This document shows, one piece after another, positions 56,354 to 64,000 of a stretch of DNA of 64,000 nucleotides. The notes under the pieces were generated by a model, which worked only from the letters and a program-made list of their open reading frames with translations, was not told where the DNA came from and did no database searches. The position numbers and the translations under genes were made by a program. The DNA is taken from the NCBI GenBank assembly GCA_963815785.1, contig CAWFHZ010000012.1:62001-126000 (forward strand), read 5' to 3'. Within the stretch, counting starts at the first letter, position 1, and each line of letters opens with the position of its first letter. The DNA comes from DATFVA01 sp963815785 (lineage in GTDB: Bacteria; Bacteroidota; Ignavibacteria; Ignavibacteriales; Ignavibacteriaceae).

Positions 56354-57058
56354 ATGGGATTAACAGAACTTAAAAAAGAATTAAAGGAAGTAGCTGATAA
56401 GGAACAGGCTGTAAATCTTCAGAGATTCTTTAAAACAGGTAAAGGAGAATATGGTGAGGGTGATATCTTCTACGGAATTAAAGTGCCTGTTCAGCGAACT
56501 ATCGCAAAAAAACACAGGGATATTTCACTGCCGGAATTACAGGAATTATTAAACTCCCCCGTTCATGAAGAAAGACTTGTTTCTTTGTTCATACTTGTTG
56601 ATCAATACACAAAAGGTGATAATAAAACCAAAGAAAATATTTATGCGTTTTATCTGAAAAACACTAAGAAAATTAATAACTGGGATCTTGTAGATTTGAG
56701 TGCACCGAAAATTGTCGGTGCACATCTATTAAATAATGATAAAGAAATACTTTTCAAACTGGCTAAATCTTCAAATCTCTGGGAGAAAAGAATTTCAATT
56801 TTATCGACTATGTTCTTTATAAAAAATCTTCAATTCGAAACCACATTTAGTTTAGCCGAAATATTATTAAATGATAAACACGATCTTATACACAAAGCTG
56901 TCGGATGGATGCTTCGTGAAGTGGGAAATAAAAATATAAATGAAGAAGAGAAATTCCTGAAAAAACATTATAAGAAAATGCCGCGCACAATGCTTCGCTA
57001 TGCAATAGAAAAATTCCCGGAAGTAAAAAGAAAAGCTTACCTTACAGGAAAAATTTAA
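56354..57058 (+). CDS. AlkD-like DNA alkylation repair protein
   Basis: The 234-residue protein is built of ALK-type helical repeats. Signatures are FFKTGKGEYGEGDIFYGIKVP near the start, VHEERLVSLFILVDQY, NNWDLVDLSAPKIVG and DLIHKAVGWMLREVG. AlkD removes positively charged alkylated bases without base flipping. NNWDLVD contains the Trp and Asp seen in the AlkD active site. It starts four bases after the hydrolase stop. Confidence 0.9.
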   Translation: MGLTELKKELKEVADKEQAVNLQRFFKTGKGEYGEGDIFYGIKVPVQRTIAKKHRDISLPELQELLNSPVHEERLVSLFILVDQYTKGDNKTKENIYAFYLKNTKKINNWDLVDLSAPKIVGAHLLNNDKEILFKLAKSSNLWEKRISILSTMFFIKNLQFETTFSLAEILLNDKHDLIHKAVGWMLREVGNKNINEEEKFLKKHYKKMPRTMLRYAIEKFPEVKRKAYLTGKI

Positions 57059-57140
57059 TATAAAATATTATCTGCTTACTTACTTCCTTGCTTTTATTAT
57101 CTTTCCATGTAATTATTTAAAAATATTTAAAAAGGATTTG

Positions 57141-57626
57141 ATGAGTAATTCTATTCATCCCGACACAAGAATCGGACATGTTCATCTTACGGTTTCAAAC
57201 CTCGAACGATCACTTAAGTTTTACAAAGATCTTCTTGGATTCCAAATTACAACCTGGTATGGCGACTCTGCAGTATTTTTATCCGCCGGTGGTTACCATC
57301 ATCATATCGGATTAAATACCTGGGCAGGAAAGGATGCAATACCTGCACCCCGCGGTCATACAGGATTATACCACTTCGCAATAGTACTTCCGAGCAGAAA
57401 AGAACTGGCAAAGGTTTTTAAAAGATTATGGGAAGAAAAATATCCAATAGAAGGAGCCTCTGATCACGGTGTTTCGGAATCAATTTATCTCGCTGATCCT
57501 GATGGAAATGGTGTTGAACTTTATGTTGATAAACCCGAATCTGAATGGCCGAAAGACGAAGATGGCAATCTTGTTATGTTCACAGAATCATTGAATTTAC
57601 CTGATTTACTATCAGAATTAAAATAA
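57141..57626 (+). CDS. VOC-family (glyoxalase/extradiol dioxygenase-like) protein
   Basis: The 161-residue protein has the VOC fold start RIGHVHLTVSNLERSLKFYKDLLGF, with His and Tyr at metal and pocket positions. GLYHFAIVLPSRKEL supplies a second histidine and DPDGNGVELYVD the metal-binding Glu. It resembles the CatE-type single-VOC proteins; a role in an aromatic pathway is not supported by neighbours. AAAGGATTTG lies before the ATG at 57141. An in-frame TTG at 57138 is a less likely start. Confidence 0.85.
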   Translation: MSNSIHPDTRIGHVHLTVSNLERSLKFYKDLLGFQITTWYGDSAVFLSAGGYHHHIGLNTWAGKDAIPAPRGHTGLYHFAIVLPSRKELAKVFKRLWEEKYPIEGASDHGVSESIYLADPDGNGVELYVDKPESEWPKDEDGNLVMFTESLNLPDLLSELK

Positions 57627-57665
57627 ATTCCTAATACTTATTACGTAATAACTTACGTTTAGAAT

Positions 57666-58619
57666 ATGCCAAAAGAAGATTTAATAAAAGAATTAAGGGA
57701 ACTTGGAATGGCAACCAGGTTGAAAAGACTCGGGGAAAGACTTTCATCCGGTGTTGCAAAAATTTATAAGAATCAAAAGCTGGAATTTGAGCCGAAATGG
57801 TTCACCACCATGTATGCACTTTATAAGAACGGATCAATGAGCGTTAAGACGTTAGCCCAATCGCTTGGGTTTACCCATCCGGCAATAATACAGTTTGTAA
57901 CCCAGATGAAGAAAAAGCAGCTTGTGGAAACCAGGCAGGATGAAAATGACAAAAGAGTTAACCAGGTTTCACTTACACAAAAAGGAAAGGAAACTTTCGA
58001 ATCCATTCGTCCTTTGTTAACCGATATAGAAGAAGTTACATCAGAAGTTATGTCTTCTACAGGACTTGATTTTCTTCTGCTCCTCGATAAAATCGAAGAA
58101 ACACTGGATGAAAAAAATATTTTTGAACGCATATCTGAAAGAATAAAAGAACGGGAGATGAAAGAGGTTAAGATTGTTAACTTTGAAAAAAAATACAGCG
58201 AAGATTTTAAAAGATTGAATGAAGAATGGCTGAAAAAATATTTTTCAGTTGAGCCTGAAGATGAAAGAATCTTATCAAATCCCGATGAAATAATTAAAAA
58301 CGGCGGAGAAATTTTCTTCGCGCTTTATAATAATGAAGTGGCAGGAACATGTGCGGCTATCAAGCTGGATAAATATACTTTTGAACTTGCAAAGATGGCT
58401 GTTACCGAAGAATACCAGGGAAAACAAATAGGGAAAAAGCTTGCGCTAACTGTAATCGGATTTGCGGTTTCTAAAAATGCAAAAAATGTTTTTCTGGAAA
58501 CCAGCAATAAACTTTCAGCAGCATTAAATCTTTACAAGAAACTCGGATTCGAACAAATAGCAAATGATCATCCTGAAAAATATCAGCGGTGTACAATTAA
58601 AATGAAACTAAATATTTAA
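57666..58619 (+). CDS. MarR-type regulator fused to a GNAT acetyltransferase
   Basis: Residues 1 to about 155 are a MarR winged helix: MSVKTLAQSLGFTHPAIIQFV is the recognition region and DENDKRVNQVSLTQKG the wing. Residues about 168-317 are a GNAT acetyltransferase, with FELAKMAVTEEYQGKQIGKKL as the acetyl-CoA loop and LNLYKKLGF near the end. Such one-protein fusions link ligand sensing to acetylation, but the acceptor is unknown. It is alone on the strand between a VOC gene and a secreted-protein gene. Confidence 0.9.
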   Translation: MPKEDLIKELRELGMATRLKRLGERLSSGVAKIYKNQKLEFEPKWFTTMYALYKNGSMSVKTLAQSLGFTHPAIIQFVTQMKKKQLVETRQDENDKRVNQVSLTQKGKETFESIRPLLTDIEEVTSEVMSSTGLDFLLLLDKIEETLDEKNIFERISERIKEREMKEVKIVNFEKKYSEDFKRLNEEWLKKYFSVEPEDERILSNPDEIIKNGGEIFFALYNNEVAGTCAAIKLDKYTFELAKMAVTEEYQGKQIGKKLALTVIGFAVSKNAKNVFLETSNKLSAALNLYKKLGFEQIANDHPEKYQRCTIKMKLNI

Positions 58620-58630
58620 TCCAAATAAAA

Positions 58631-59770
58631 ATGAGAAAAATTGTCTGCCTTTTCTTTTTAGTTACCGGAATTTCCGTTGCGCAGGAGACTGTAAATATTC
58701 CGGATTATTTCTATAAAAGACTGGAAGGTAATATTAACGGCAATCTTACTATCCAGATGAACCTTACCAGAATGGATTCTGTACTCGATGGAAATTACTT
58801 CTATGAATCCAGAGGTGACCCGATTTATTTTCAGGATTACAGCTACATGAAAGAAGGGAGAAAAGTCCACATAGAAGAGGAAGCTGGTTTCGATGAAGAA
58901 TACAATACAGTTATTACAGGAATATTCGATGGAAGTTTTATTTCGCAGAACGAAATAAAGGGGATATGGCTGAAACCCGATTCCAGTGAAAATTTTAATT
59001 TTTACCTGGTAGAAAAATATCCCGTAGGAAGTGCAAAGTTTAATTTGAAAAATATTAACCGAGATTATGGAGAATCAGATTTTAGTGATTACGCAGCTTC
59101 CATAAATCTAACTTATCCAGTTATGATAGGCTACCCGAATGAAGAAGCTCAGCAAAAAATAAATAACTTCATTATGGATTTTTACCTGAATGGTTCGATG
59201 GAAGGTGACAGCATCTTTTCTGATCTTGATGATCGTGCTGATTCTTTCATAGAAGATTACAAGCAGGAAGTGGAAGAAGACTCCGGGTTCTATACCGATT
59301 ATAAGCCGGTTTATGAAAACAATGAATTTACGAATATAGCATTTAACTCGGATAACATACTTTCACTGGAGATAATTGAATACCTTTTTACCGGCGGGGC
59401 GCATGGTAATTCATCATTTTCGCTTTCAAGCTTCAGCCTTGAAACAGGTAAACAAATAAAGCTTGATGATATTTTTTCCGGTGATTACAGAAATGAATTA
59501 GATGAGATTGGCGAAAAGATTTTCAGAGAACATTATCAGGCTGATTCAACTCAATCACTTTATGATCAGGGATTTTTTGGATTTGAAAACGGTTTCGCTT
59601 TAAATGATAATTTTGATTTGTACAAAAACGGAATAAAATTTCAGTTTAATCCTTATGAGGCAGGTGCATACGTGCTTGGCGCACCGGAAGTATTCATTCC
59701 CTATTCAGAAATCAGGAATATAATCCGTGATGATAGTGTGCTTGGCAAAATGCTGAGTAAAAACAATTAG
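58631..59770 (+). CDS. secreted protein with RsiV/DUF3298-like C-terminus
   Basis: The first 17 residues are a signal peptide (IVCLFFLVTGISVAQ). Residues 20-140 form a beta-rich domain with repeated short strands. The C-terminal part contains FTGGAHGNSSFSLSSFSLETGKQIKLDDIF and VFIPYSEIRNII, the DUF3298 (RsiV) signature. RsiV in Bacillus binds lysozyme as an anti-sigma factor; here there is no membrane anchor or sigma gene, so only the fold is implied. Confidence 0.75.
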   Translation: MRKIVCLFFLVTGISVAQETVNIPDYFYKRLEGNINGNLTIQMNLTRMDSVLDGNYFYESRGDPIYFQDYSYMKEGRKVHIEEEAGFDEEYNTVITGIFDGSFISQNEIKGIWLKPDSSENFNFYLVEKYPVGSAKFNLKNINRDYGESDFSDYAASINLTYPVMIGYPNEEAQQKINNFIMDFYLNGSMEGDSIFSDLDDRADSFIEDYKQEVEEDSGFYTDYKPVYENNEFTNIAFNSDNILSLEIIEYLFTGGAHGNSSFSLSSFSLETGKQIKLDDIFSGDYRNELDEIGEKIFREHYQADSTQSLYDQGFFGFENGFALNDNFDLYKNGIKFQFNPYEAGAYVLGAPEVFIPYSEIRNIIRDDSVLGKMLSKNN

Positions 59771-59862
59771 TCAAGATAAAGATAGAGATATAAACTCAGC
59801 GCAAACATTACAATCACAGCAGAGATAAACATTACCAGGAATGAATTAAAAAATAGTTCCAT
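59767..59862 (-). CDS. 31-residue single-helix membrane protein
   Basis: The frame runs from ATG 59862 to TAA 59767. It encodes a short protein starting MELFFNSFLVMFISAVIVMF and ending in a Tyr/Leu stretch with a final Asp. One membrane helix covers about residues 7-26. TGGAGGAAAATTCT before the ATG is one of the best ribosome sites in the window. It lies 56 bases past the EVE gene on the same strand. I do not recognise a family; size and shape resemble small respiratory or transporter subunits. Confidence 0.55.
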   Translation of the reverse strand: MELFFNSFLVMFISAVIVMFALSLYLYLYLD

Positions 59863-59918
59863 AGAATTTTCCTCCACCGTTAATATGGATTAAATCTTAC
59901 AAAGTCGCAAGAAAATTT

Positions 59919-60338
59919 TTAATGCTTAACTTCCATTTTCCTCGAAATAAGCTGAAAATCGTGTTTATTTATTTCGAACAGCCCGAACCTGAACTTAAAT
60001 CCCCAGGATTTCTTATTCTCAATAAACTGCAGATTTTCAATCAGCGGTTTGATGGGAGTTTCCTTACAATTTAAAAAGAGCACATTTCTTCTGAATGGCT
60101 TGAATGTTTCACTCATTTCAACCTGGTAAATTTCATCATCTTTTATTTTAGCTATTGCCGTAAATGATTGAAGAGGTTCACCATCGTTTAAGGAAGTTTT
60201 GGGCGAATAAAAAATAACAAAATCATCTTTATGCATTTTCTGAAGCGGAGCTTTTTTTCCATGACCAGCCTGTACAATTCCCTTTTCTACTCCAATCAAT
60301 ACATGATCTTTTGAAATGGTGTTGATGAAATATTTCAT
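59919..60338 (-). CDS. EVE-domain protein
   Basis: The 139-residue protein matches the EVE fold, related to PUA and YTH, which binds modified bases in DNA or RNA. It opens with YFINTISKDHVLIGVEKGIVQAGHGKKAPLQKMHKDDFVIFYSPKT, typical of the UPF0310 type (the quoted stretch is split here: YFINTISKDHVLIG, GIVQAGHGKKAPLQKM, FVIFYSPKT). It starts 21 bases after lysA ends, so it is likely co-transcribed with lysC-lysA, though no functional link is known. Confidence 0.82.
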   Translation of the reverse strand: MKYFINTISKDHVLIGVEKGIVQAGHGKKAPLQKMHKDDFVIFYSPKTSLNDGEPLQSFTAIAKIKDDEIYQVEMSETFKPFRRNVLFLNCKETPIKPLIENLQFIENKKSWGFKFRFGLFEINKHDFQLISRKMEVKH

Positions 60339-60359
60339 AAGTTAATTTTTTCCCTATGA

Positions 60360-61514
60360 TTATAATTGTTCTGAGTAAACTATTTGTGGAAGATCCCGCA
60401 GATTATACTGTGACGCCATAACTTCACCATATGCGCCTGTTGTTCTGATTGCAATCAAATCTCCTCTTTTTGTTTCGGGAAGTTTTACTGCCTTTCCAAA
60501 AGTATCGGAAGATTCACAAATTGGTCCCACAACATCATACTTTTTTTCTTTTTTGATAGATGTGAGATTTTCAATTTTATGATAAGCCTGGTATAAAGCC
60601 GGACGAATAAGATCGGTCATTCCTGCATCAAGAATAACGAAACTTGTATTTACTCCTTCTTTAATATACAGTACCCTGGAAATCAGACTTCCGCATTGTG
60701 CAACTATAGCACGTCCGATTTCAAAGTGTAGTTTCTGATCAGGTTTTAATTCGATTATATCCTTAAATATTTTAAAAAATGTTTTAAAATCATTGATTAG
60801 ATATTTATCAGGCTCTTCATAATTAACCCCTAACCCTCCGCCAACGTTTATATGCTGAAAATAAATATTGTGTCTGTTAAACCATTCCTGAATTTCGTTC
60901 GCGTGAATGCAAAGACTTTTGAATATTTCCATATCAGTTATTTGTGAACCAATATGGAAATGCAGCCCGATTACATTTAAGTTTTTGAGTTTTAGCAATG
61001 AGCTTGTGATCTTTTCAAACTCCCAACGGTTAATTCCGAACTTATTTTCTTCAAGCCCTGTAGTTATATAATGGTGAGTTTTGGGATCGATATTCGGATT
61101 TATTCTTAAAGCGATATTCGCTTTCATCTTTTTTTTCTGGGCAAGTTCATTGATAACTTCCATCTCCTGAATTGATTCACAATTGAAACAAAAAATATTA
61201 TTATCTAATCCGATGTTAATTTCATCATCAGATTTCCCAACTCCGGCAAAAACAATTTTCTCCGGAGGAAAACCTGTTTCAAGAGATCTTAAAATTTCAT
61301 TCCCGCTGACACAATCGGAACCAAAACCACAATCATTTATTAGATTAAGAATCTTCTTATTAGCGTTTGCTTTAACAGCATAATGAACAACGAATCCGTA
61401 TTTATCAGCTTCATTTTTAACGGCTTCCAGTGTATTCTTTAACAATGAAATATCATAAAAATAAAACGGGGTTTTTAATTCATTAAACCTGTTTACAAGT
61501 TTTTCATTAAACAT
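60360..61514 (-). CDS. lysA: diaminopimelate decarboxylase
   Basis: LysA makes L-lysine from meso-diaminopimelate using PLP. The PLP lysine lies in VHYAVKANANKKI near residue 47. GLHFHIGSQITD, NVGGGLGVNYE and the conserved PICESSDTFGK (catalytic Cys) are present, and the C-terminal GAYGEVMASQYN closes the active site. Length is 384. It starts two bases after lysC ends, and the pair forms a small lysine operon. Confidence 0.95.
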   Translation of the reverse strand: MFNEKLVNRFNELKTPFYFYDISLLKNTLEAVKNEADKYGFVVHYAVKANANKKILNLINDCGFGSDCVSGNEILRSLETGFPPEKIVFAGVGKSDDEINIGLDNNIFCFNCESIQEMEVINELAQKKKMKANIALRINPNIDPKTHHYITTGLEENKFGINRWEFEKITSSLLKLKNLNVIGLHFHIGSQITDMEIFKSLCIHANEIQEWFNRHNIYFQHINVGGGLGVNYEEPDKYLINDFKTFFKIFKDIIELKPDQKLHFEIGRAIVAQCGSLISRVLYIKEGVNTSFVILDAGMTDLIRPALYQAYHKIENLTSIKKEKKYDVVGPICESSDTFGKAVKLPETKRGDLIAIRTTGAYGEVMASQYNLRDLPQIVYSEQL

Positions 61515-61516
61515 AA

Positions 61517-62833
61517 TTAATCCATAAACAGGTTTTTGTGGAGTGATTGGAGAACTTCTTTTTTATCTGAAGAGTTAATCAAAAGTGAAATGCTGTGCCT
61601 GCTTCCGCCGTATGAAATCATTCTCACGGAAATGTGATTTAATGCCTCAAATATTTTTGTGATGTGTCCTTTCAGTTCGACAATCCCATTTCCTACAAGA
61701 CAAATAATTGTGTTCGATTGAAAAACTTCAACTGATCCGTAAATTTTTAATTCGTCAAGAATTTTATCAAGATGAGTTGTCTCATCAATTGTTAAGGAAA
61801 CCGCTACTTCTGAGGTTGAAATCATATCGATCGGCGTTTTGTATCTTTCAAAAACTTCGAACACTTTCCGGAGGAAACCGTAAGCCATCAGCATCCTTCC
61901 TGATCTTATTTTAATTGCGGTAATTCCATCTTTAGCTGCGATCGCTTTAATTCCTTTTCCTGAAGATTCCGATGAAATTAAGGTTCCTTCATCATTCGGC
62001 TGAAGTGTGTTCTTTAATCTTACAGGAATGGATTTTAACTGTGCGGGAAGAATGCTTGAAGGATGCAGAATCTTAGCCCCGAAATACGCCAGCTCTGCTG
62101 CCTCATCAAAAGTTAACCGGTAAATTGGTTTTGTATTTTTAACAAACCGCGGATCATTATTATGCATTCCGCTAATGTCTGTCCAGATTTGAATTTCTTC
62201 AGCTTCAATTGCTACTCCAATCAGAGAGGCGGAGTAATCACTTCCTCCCCTTTTTAAGTTATCAACCTCACCGTATAAATTTCTGCAGATATACCCCTGC
62301 GTAATAAAAAGATTATCATTTGGATACTTATCTAATTCTCTTTGAAGGTTTTCTTTTATGTAATAATTATCGGGCTCATGGTTTGTATCAATTCTCATAA
62401 AGTTTAATGCTGGGATAAGAACAGATTTTATATTTTGTTCTTCCAGGTAAAGCTGAAAAATAGCCGTTGAAATTAATTCCCCCTGGGCCAGAATTGCTCT
62501 TTCTTCATTGCGGGTAAAAATATCCTGTGTGAAAGACTTGATGTACGTAAAATGAGATGCAATTAATCCTTTTGCTTTCTCGGAATATTCTTTTGATGAT
62601 AACAATTCACGGATAACATCCATATAGTTCTGCTCAAGTTTATCAATTATATCAACTGCCCGGCTATTTTCATTAACATAAAGTTTTTCAGCAATTTGAA
62701 CTAATGAATTCGTGGTGCCAGCCATTGCAGAAAGAACAACAATTTTAGGTTCATCATTTGAAATAAGACCCGCGACTTCCTTCATCCGTTCTGCCGAGCC
62801 GACAGATGTACCGCCGAACTTGAGTACTTTCAT
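61517..62833 (-). CDS. lysC: aspartate kinase
   Basis: Aspartate kinase makes L-aspartyl phosphate, the first step toward lysine, threonine and methionine. The N-terminal motif is VLKFGGTSVGSAERMKEVAG, and RGGSDYSASLIGVA and DPRFV follow. Two ACT-like segments at the C-terminus (ITAIKIRSG and TIICLVGNGIVELKGHI) suggest feedback control. Length is 438, a monofunctional form. Position next to lysA suggests the lysine-linked isozyme. No lysine riboswitch is seen in the 200-base leader. Confidence 0.93.
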   Translation of the reverse strand: MKVLKFGGTSVGSAERMKEVAGLISNDEPKIVVLSAMAGTTNSLVQIAEKLYVNENSRAVDIIDKLEQNYMDVIRELLSSKEYSEKAKGLIASHFTYIKSFTQDIFTRNEERAILAQGELISTAIFQLYLEEQNIKSVLIPALNFMRIDTNHEPDNYYIKENLQRELDKYPNDNLFITQGYICRNLYGEVDNLKRGGSDYSASLIGVAIEAEEIQIWTDISGMHNNDPRFVKNTKPIYRLTFDEAAELAYFGAKILHPSSILPAQLKSIPVRLKNTLQPNDEGTLISSESSGKGIKAIAAKDGITAIKIRSGRMLMAYGFLRKVFEVFERYKTPIDMISTSEVAVSLTIDETTHLDKILDELKIYGSVEVFQSNTIICLVGNGIVELKGHITKIFEALNHISVRMISYGGSRHSISLLINSSDKKEVLQSLHKNLFMD

Positions 62834-63035
62834 TTTTTCTAAAATATAATTTGTTGGGAATATTGGATACGAATATAAGAATTTTAAAAAGATAAAGAGA
62901 TATTATTTAATAGAATTAAGTTTTGTATTTGCATAAATGAAAAAATTATGTGCTACTTTTAATAGTATTCTTTAACAATTTTAGAAAATAGATTTTTGAA
63001 AATAATGAACTTTAATAATTACGGAGTGATGCGTT

Positions 63036-63527
63036 ATGAAAATAATAGTTCTAATGACTCTATTATTCGGAGTCTCTTCATTTTCTCAAAGTATAAATTC
63101 CCTTATCCCTAATAAATATGAAATTATGGATTCCTTAAAAGTTGATTATAATAATGATGATATTTCCGATTATATACTCGCACTTAGTAGCCCATTGGAG
63201 GATTCTATTCCGGAACAATATCCAAGAATTCTGTTAATTCTTAGAGGAAAAGATTCACTCAATTTTAGTTTGGAAGTTAAAAATGATACTTTATTATTAT
63301 GTAAGGATTGCGGTGGATTTTTTGATCCGTATAGTCATATGGAATTTAGAGATGATACTTTGATTGTAAATCATTATGGTGGTTCAATCTGGAGATGGGA
63401 AGAAAATTATTATTATGCTTACAATCGTGAAAATTATAAGTGGTTGTTGGTCAAACTTTTTACTTGCTCATATAACAATCTCGATCCCGATAGCACTTAT
63501 ACCGAAGAAACAAAATATTATAAATAG
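63036..63527 (+). CDS. secreted protein with calcium-binding-like loop
   Basis: The 163-residue protein has a signal peptide (about residues 1-18, ending SSFSQS). Near residue 35 the segment DYNNDDISDYIL resembles the DxNxDxxxD calcium loop of FG-GAP/VCBS proteins. The remainder is beta-rich and Tyr-rich, with two cysteines in LLCKDCGG. A GGAGTGATGCGTT stretch precedes the ATG. It is divergent from lysC. Function unknown. Confidence 0.65.
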   Translation: MKIIVLMTLLFGVSSFSQSINSLIPNKYEIMDSLKVDYNNDDISDYILALSSPLEDSIPEQYPRILLILRGKDSLNFSLEVKNDTLLLCKDCGGFFDPYSHMEFRDDTLIVNHYGGSIWRWEENYYYAYNRENYKWLLVKLFTCSYNNLDPDSTYTEETKYYK

Positions 63528-63606
63528 CTGTTAAAATAATTGATAAAGAATTAATAGTATCAGTAATGATTTAGCATATTTTCTATTATCATCTGATCTT
63601 AGAAGA

Positions 63607-64000
63607 ATGAAAAAATATTTTATACTCATATTAGTAACAATAATTTTTTATACTATAACAATTTCTGCCCAAAGTTTTGAAAGCGGAGCATTTGCTGCGC
63701 CGGTATTAAAGTACACGAAACTGGTTAACCAATCTGCGCTGATTATCGGGGGAAAAGCTGGATGGATAATAAATAAAAGAATTGTTCTGGGTGCCGGATA
63801 TTATGCATTATCAAGCAATGTTAAATCATCCGAATTTAACTCTGAGTATAATAAAAATTTAATGCTACGTTTCAACTACGGGGGAATTGAGCTTGAGTAT
63901 TTATTATTAAAGGATACTAAATATAACCTGTCATTGGATATGCTCTTTGCCGGAGGCGGAGTTGATTTTTATCTTGCTGATGTAAATAAAAAGTTTTCTA
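63607..64000 (+). CDS. secreted outer-membrane barrel-like protein, cut by the window end
   Basis: The frame starts at ATG 63607 and runs off the end after 131 codons. A signal peptide (KKYFILILVTIIFYTITISA) is followed by alternating amphipathic strands such as SALIIGGKAGWIINKRIVLG and LMLRFNYGGIELEYLL, which look like the first strands of an outer-membrane beta-barrel. The gene is incomplete here and cannot be assigned further. Confidence 0.65.
   Translation, partial: MKKYFILILVTIIFYTITISAQSFESGAFAAPVLKYTKLVNQSALIIGGKAGWIINKRIVLGAGYYALSSNVKSSEFNSEYNKNLMLRFNYGGIELEYLLLKDTKYNLSLDMLFAGGGVDFYLADVNKKFS

Noticed and set aside
62834..63035. Lysine riboswitch before lysC
   Set aside because: The leader is AT-rich and shows none of the conserved helices or the length expected.

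Overview
The window is AT-rich bacterial chromosome, densely coding on both strands. It looks like a member of the Ignavibacteria (Chlorobi/Bacteroidota side of the FCB group). The best clue is the secreted subtilase at 19.6-21.5 kb, whose C-terminus carries the YPNPFNP-type sorting domain of the type IX secretion system that is typical of these lineages. I recognised no rRNA, tRNA, CRISPR array, prophage, integrase or insertion sequence. I could not defend specific promoters, so only terminators and hairpins are listed as regulatory sites.

Layout. (1) 0.1-17.3 kb, minus strand, housekeeping: the translation/RNA cluster rimP-nusA-infB-rbfA-truB-ribF-rpsO-pnp ends at a clear terminator. It is followed by rng-tal-gcvT-comB-ftsK. 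An MscS channel and a LapA-like membrane protein lie upstream of rimP. (2) 17.5-24.5 kb: small stress and envelope genes (zinc-ribbon protein, ArsC-like protein, beta-carbonic anhydrase, TMEM175-type channel, T9SS subtilase, YtxH protein, MscL with a zinc ribbon, pseudouridine synthase, GT2 glycosyltransferase). (3) 24.7-34 kb: a DUF2723 membrane glycosyltransferase-like protein, a GT9 heptosyltransferase, a toxin-antitoxin pair with a broken toxin, a LOG-family protein, a propeller-like lipoprotein, YceI, and L-2-hydroxyglutarate oxidase. (4) 34-45 kb: ftsH, then a tight pentose-phosphate operon (transaldolase-glucose-6-phosphate isomerase fusion, HAD phosphatase, 6-phosphogluconate dehydrogenase, glucose-6-phosphate dehydrogenase) followed by two flavoprotein oxidoreductases. 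(5) 45.2-47 kb: a probable restriction-modification pair. (6) 47-52.4 kb: a cation/proton antiporter, a beta-CASP RNA hydrolase, carbamate kinase and ornithine carbamoyltransferase. (7) 52.4-52.9 kb: a non-coding block of REP-like palindromes. (8) 52.9-64 kb: rsgA, lipoproteins, DinB, a secreted alpha/beta hydrolase, an AlkD-like protein, a VOC protein, a MarR-GNAT fusion, lysC-lysA-EVE, a 31-residue membrane protein, and two secreted proteins, the last cut by the window edge.

Two features stand out. First, seven otherwise well-conserved genes, including the essential ftsK, carry eight single-base frameshifts. Four are one base short in an A/T run and four are one base long next to a short C/G run. 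That pattern points to residual indel errors in a long-read assembly more than to real gene decay, although the in-frame stop in the toxin gene is a substitution and may be real. Second, the window holds two kinds of dispersed palindromic repeat. One is a nested GTCATTCTGAA-type element. The other is an AACCTT/AAGGTT element that overlaps the stop codons of two unrelated genes.

The metabolic genes make a coherent heterotroph: an oxidative pentose-phosphate module with no recognisable 6-phosphogluconolactonase, a second stand-alone transaldolase, carbamate kinase plus ornithine carbamoyltransferase, and aspartate-family lysine biosynthesis. The strongest candidate for something new is the restriction-modification pair, with a methyltransferase whose motifs are in an unusual order and a nuclease I cannot assign to a named family.
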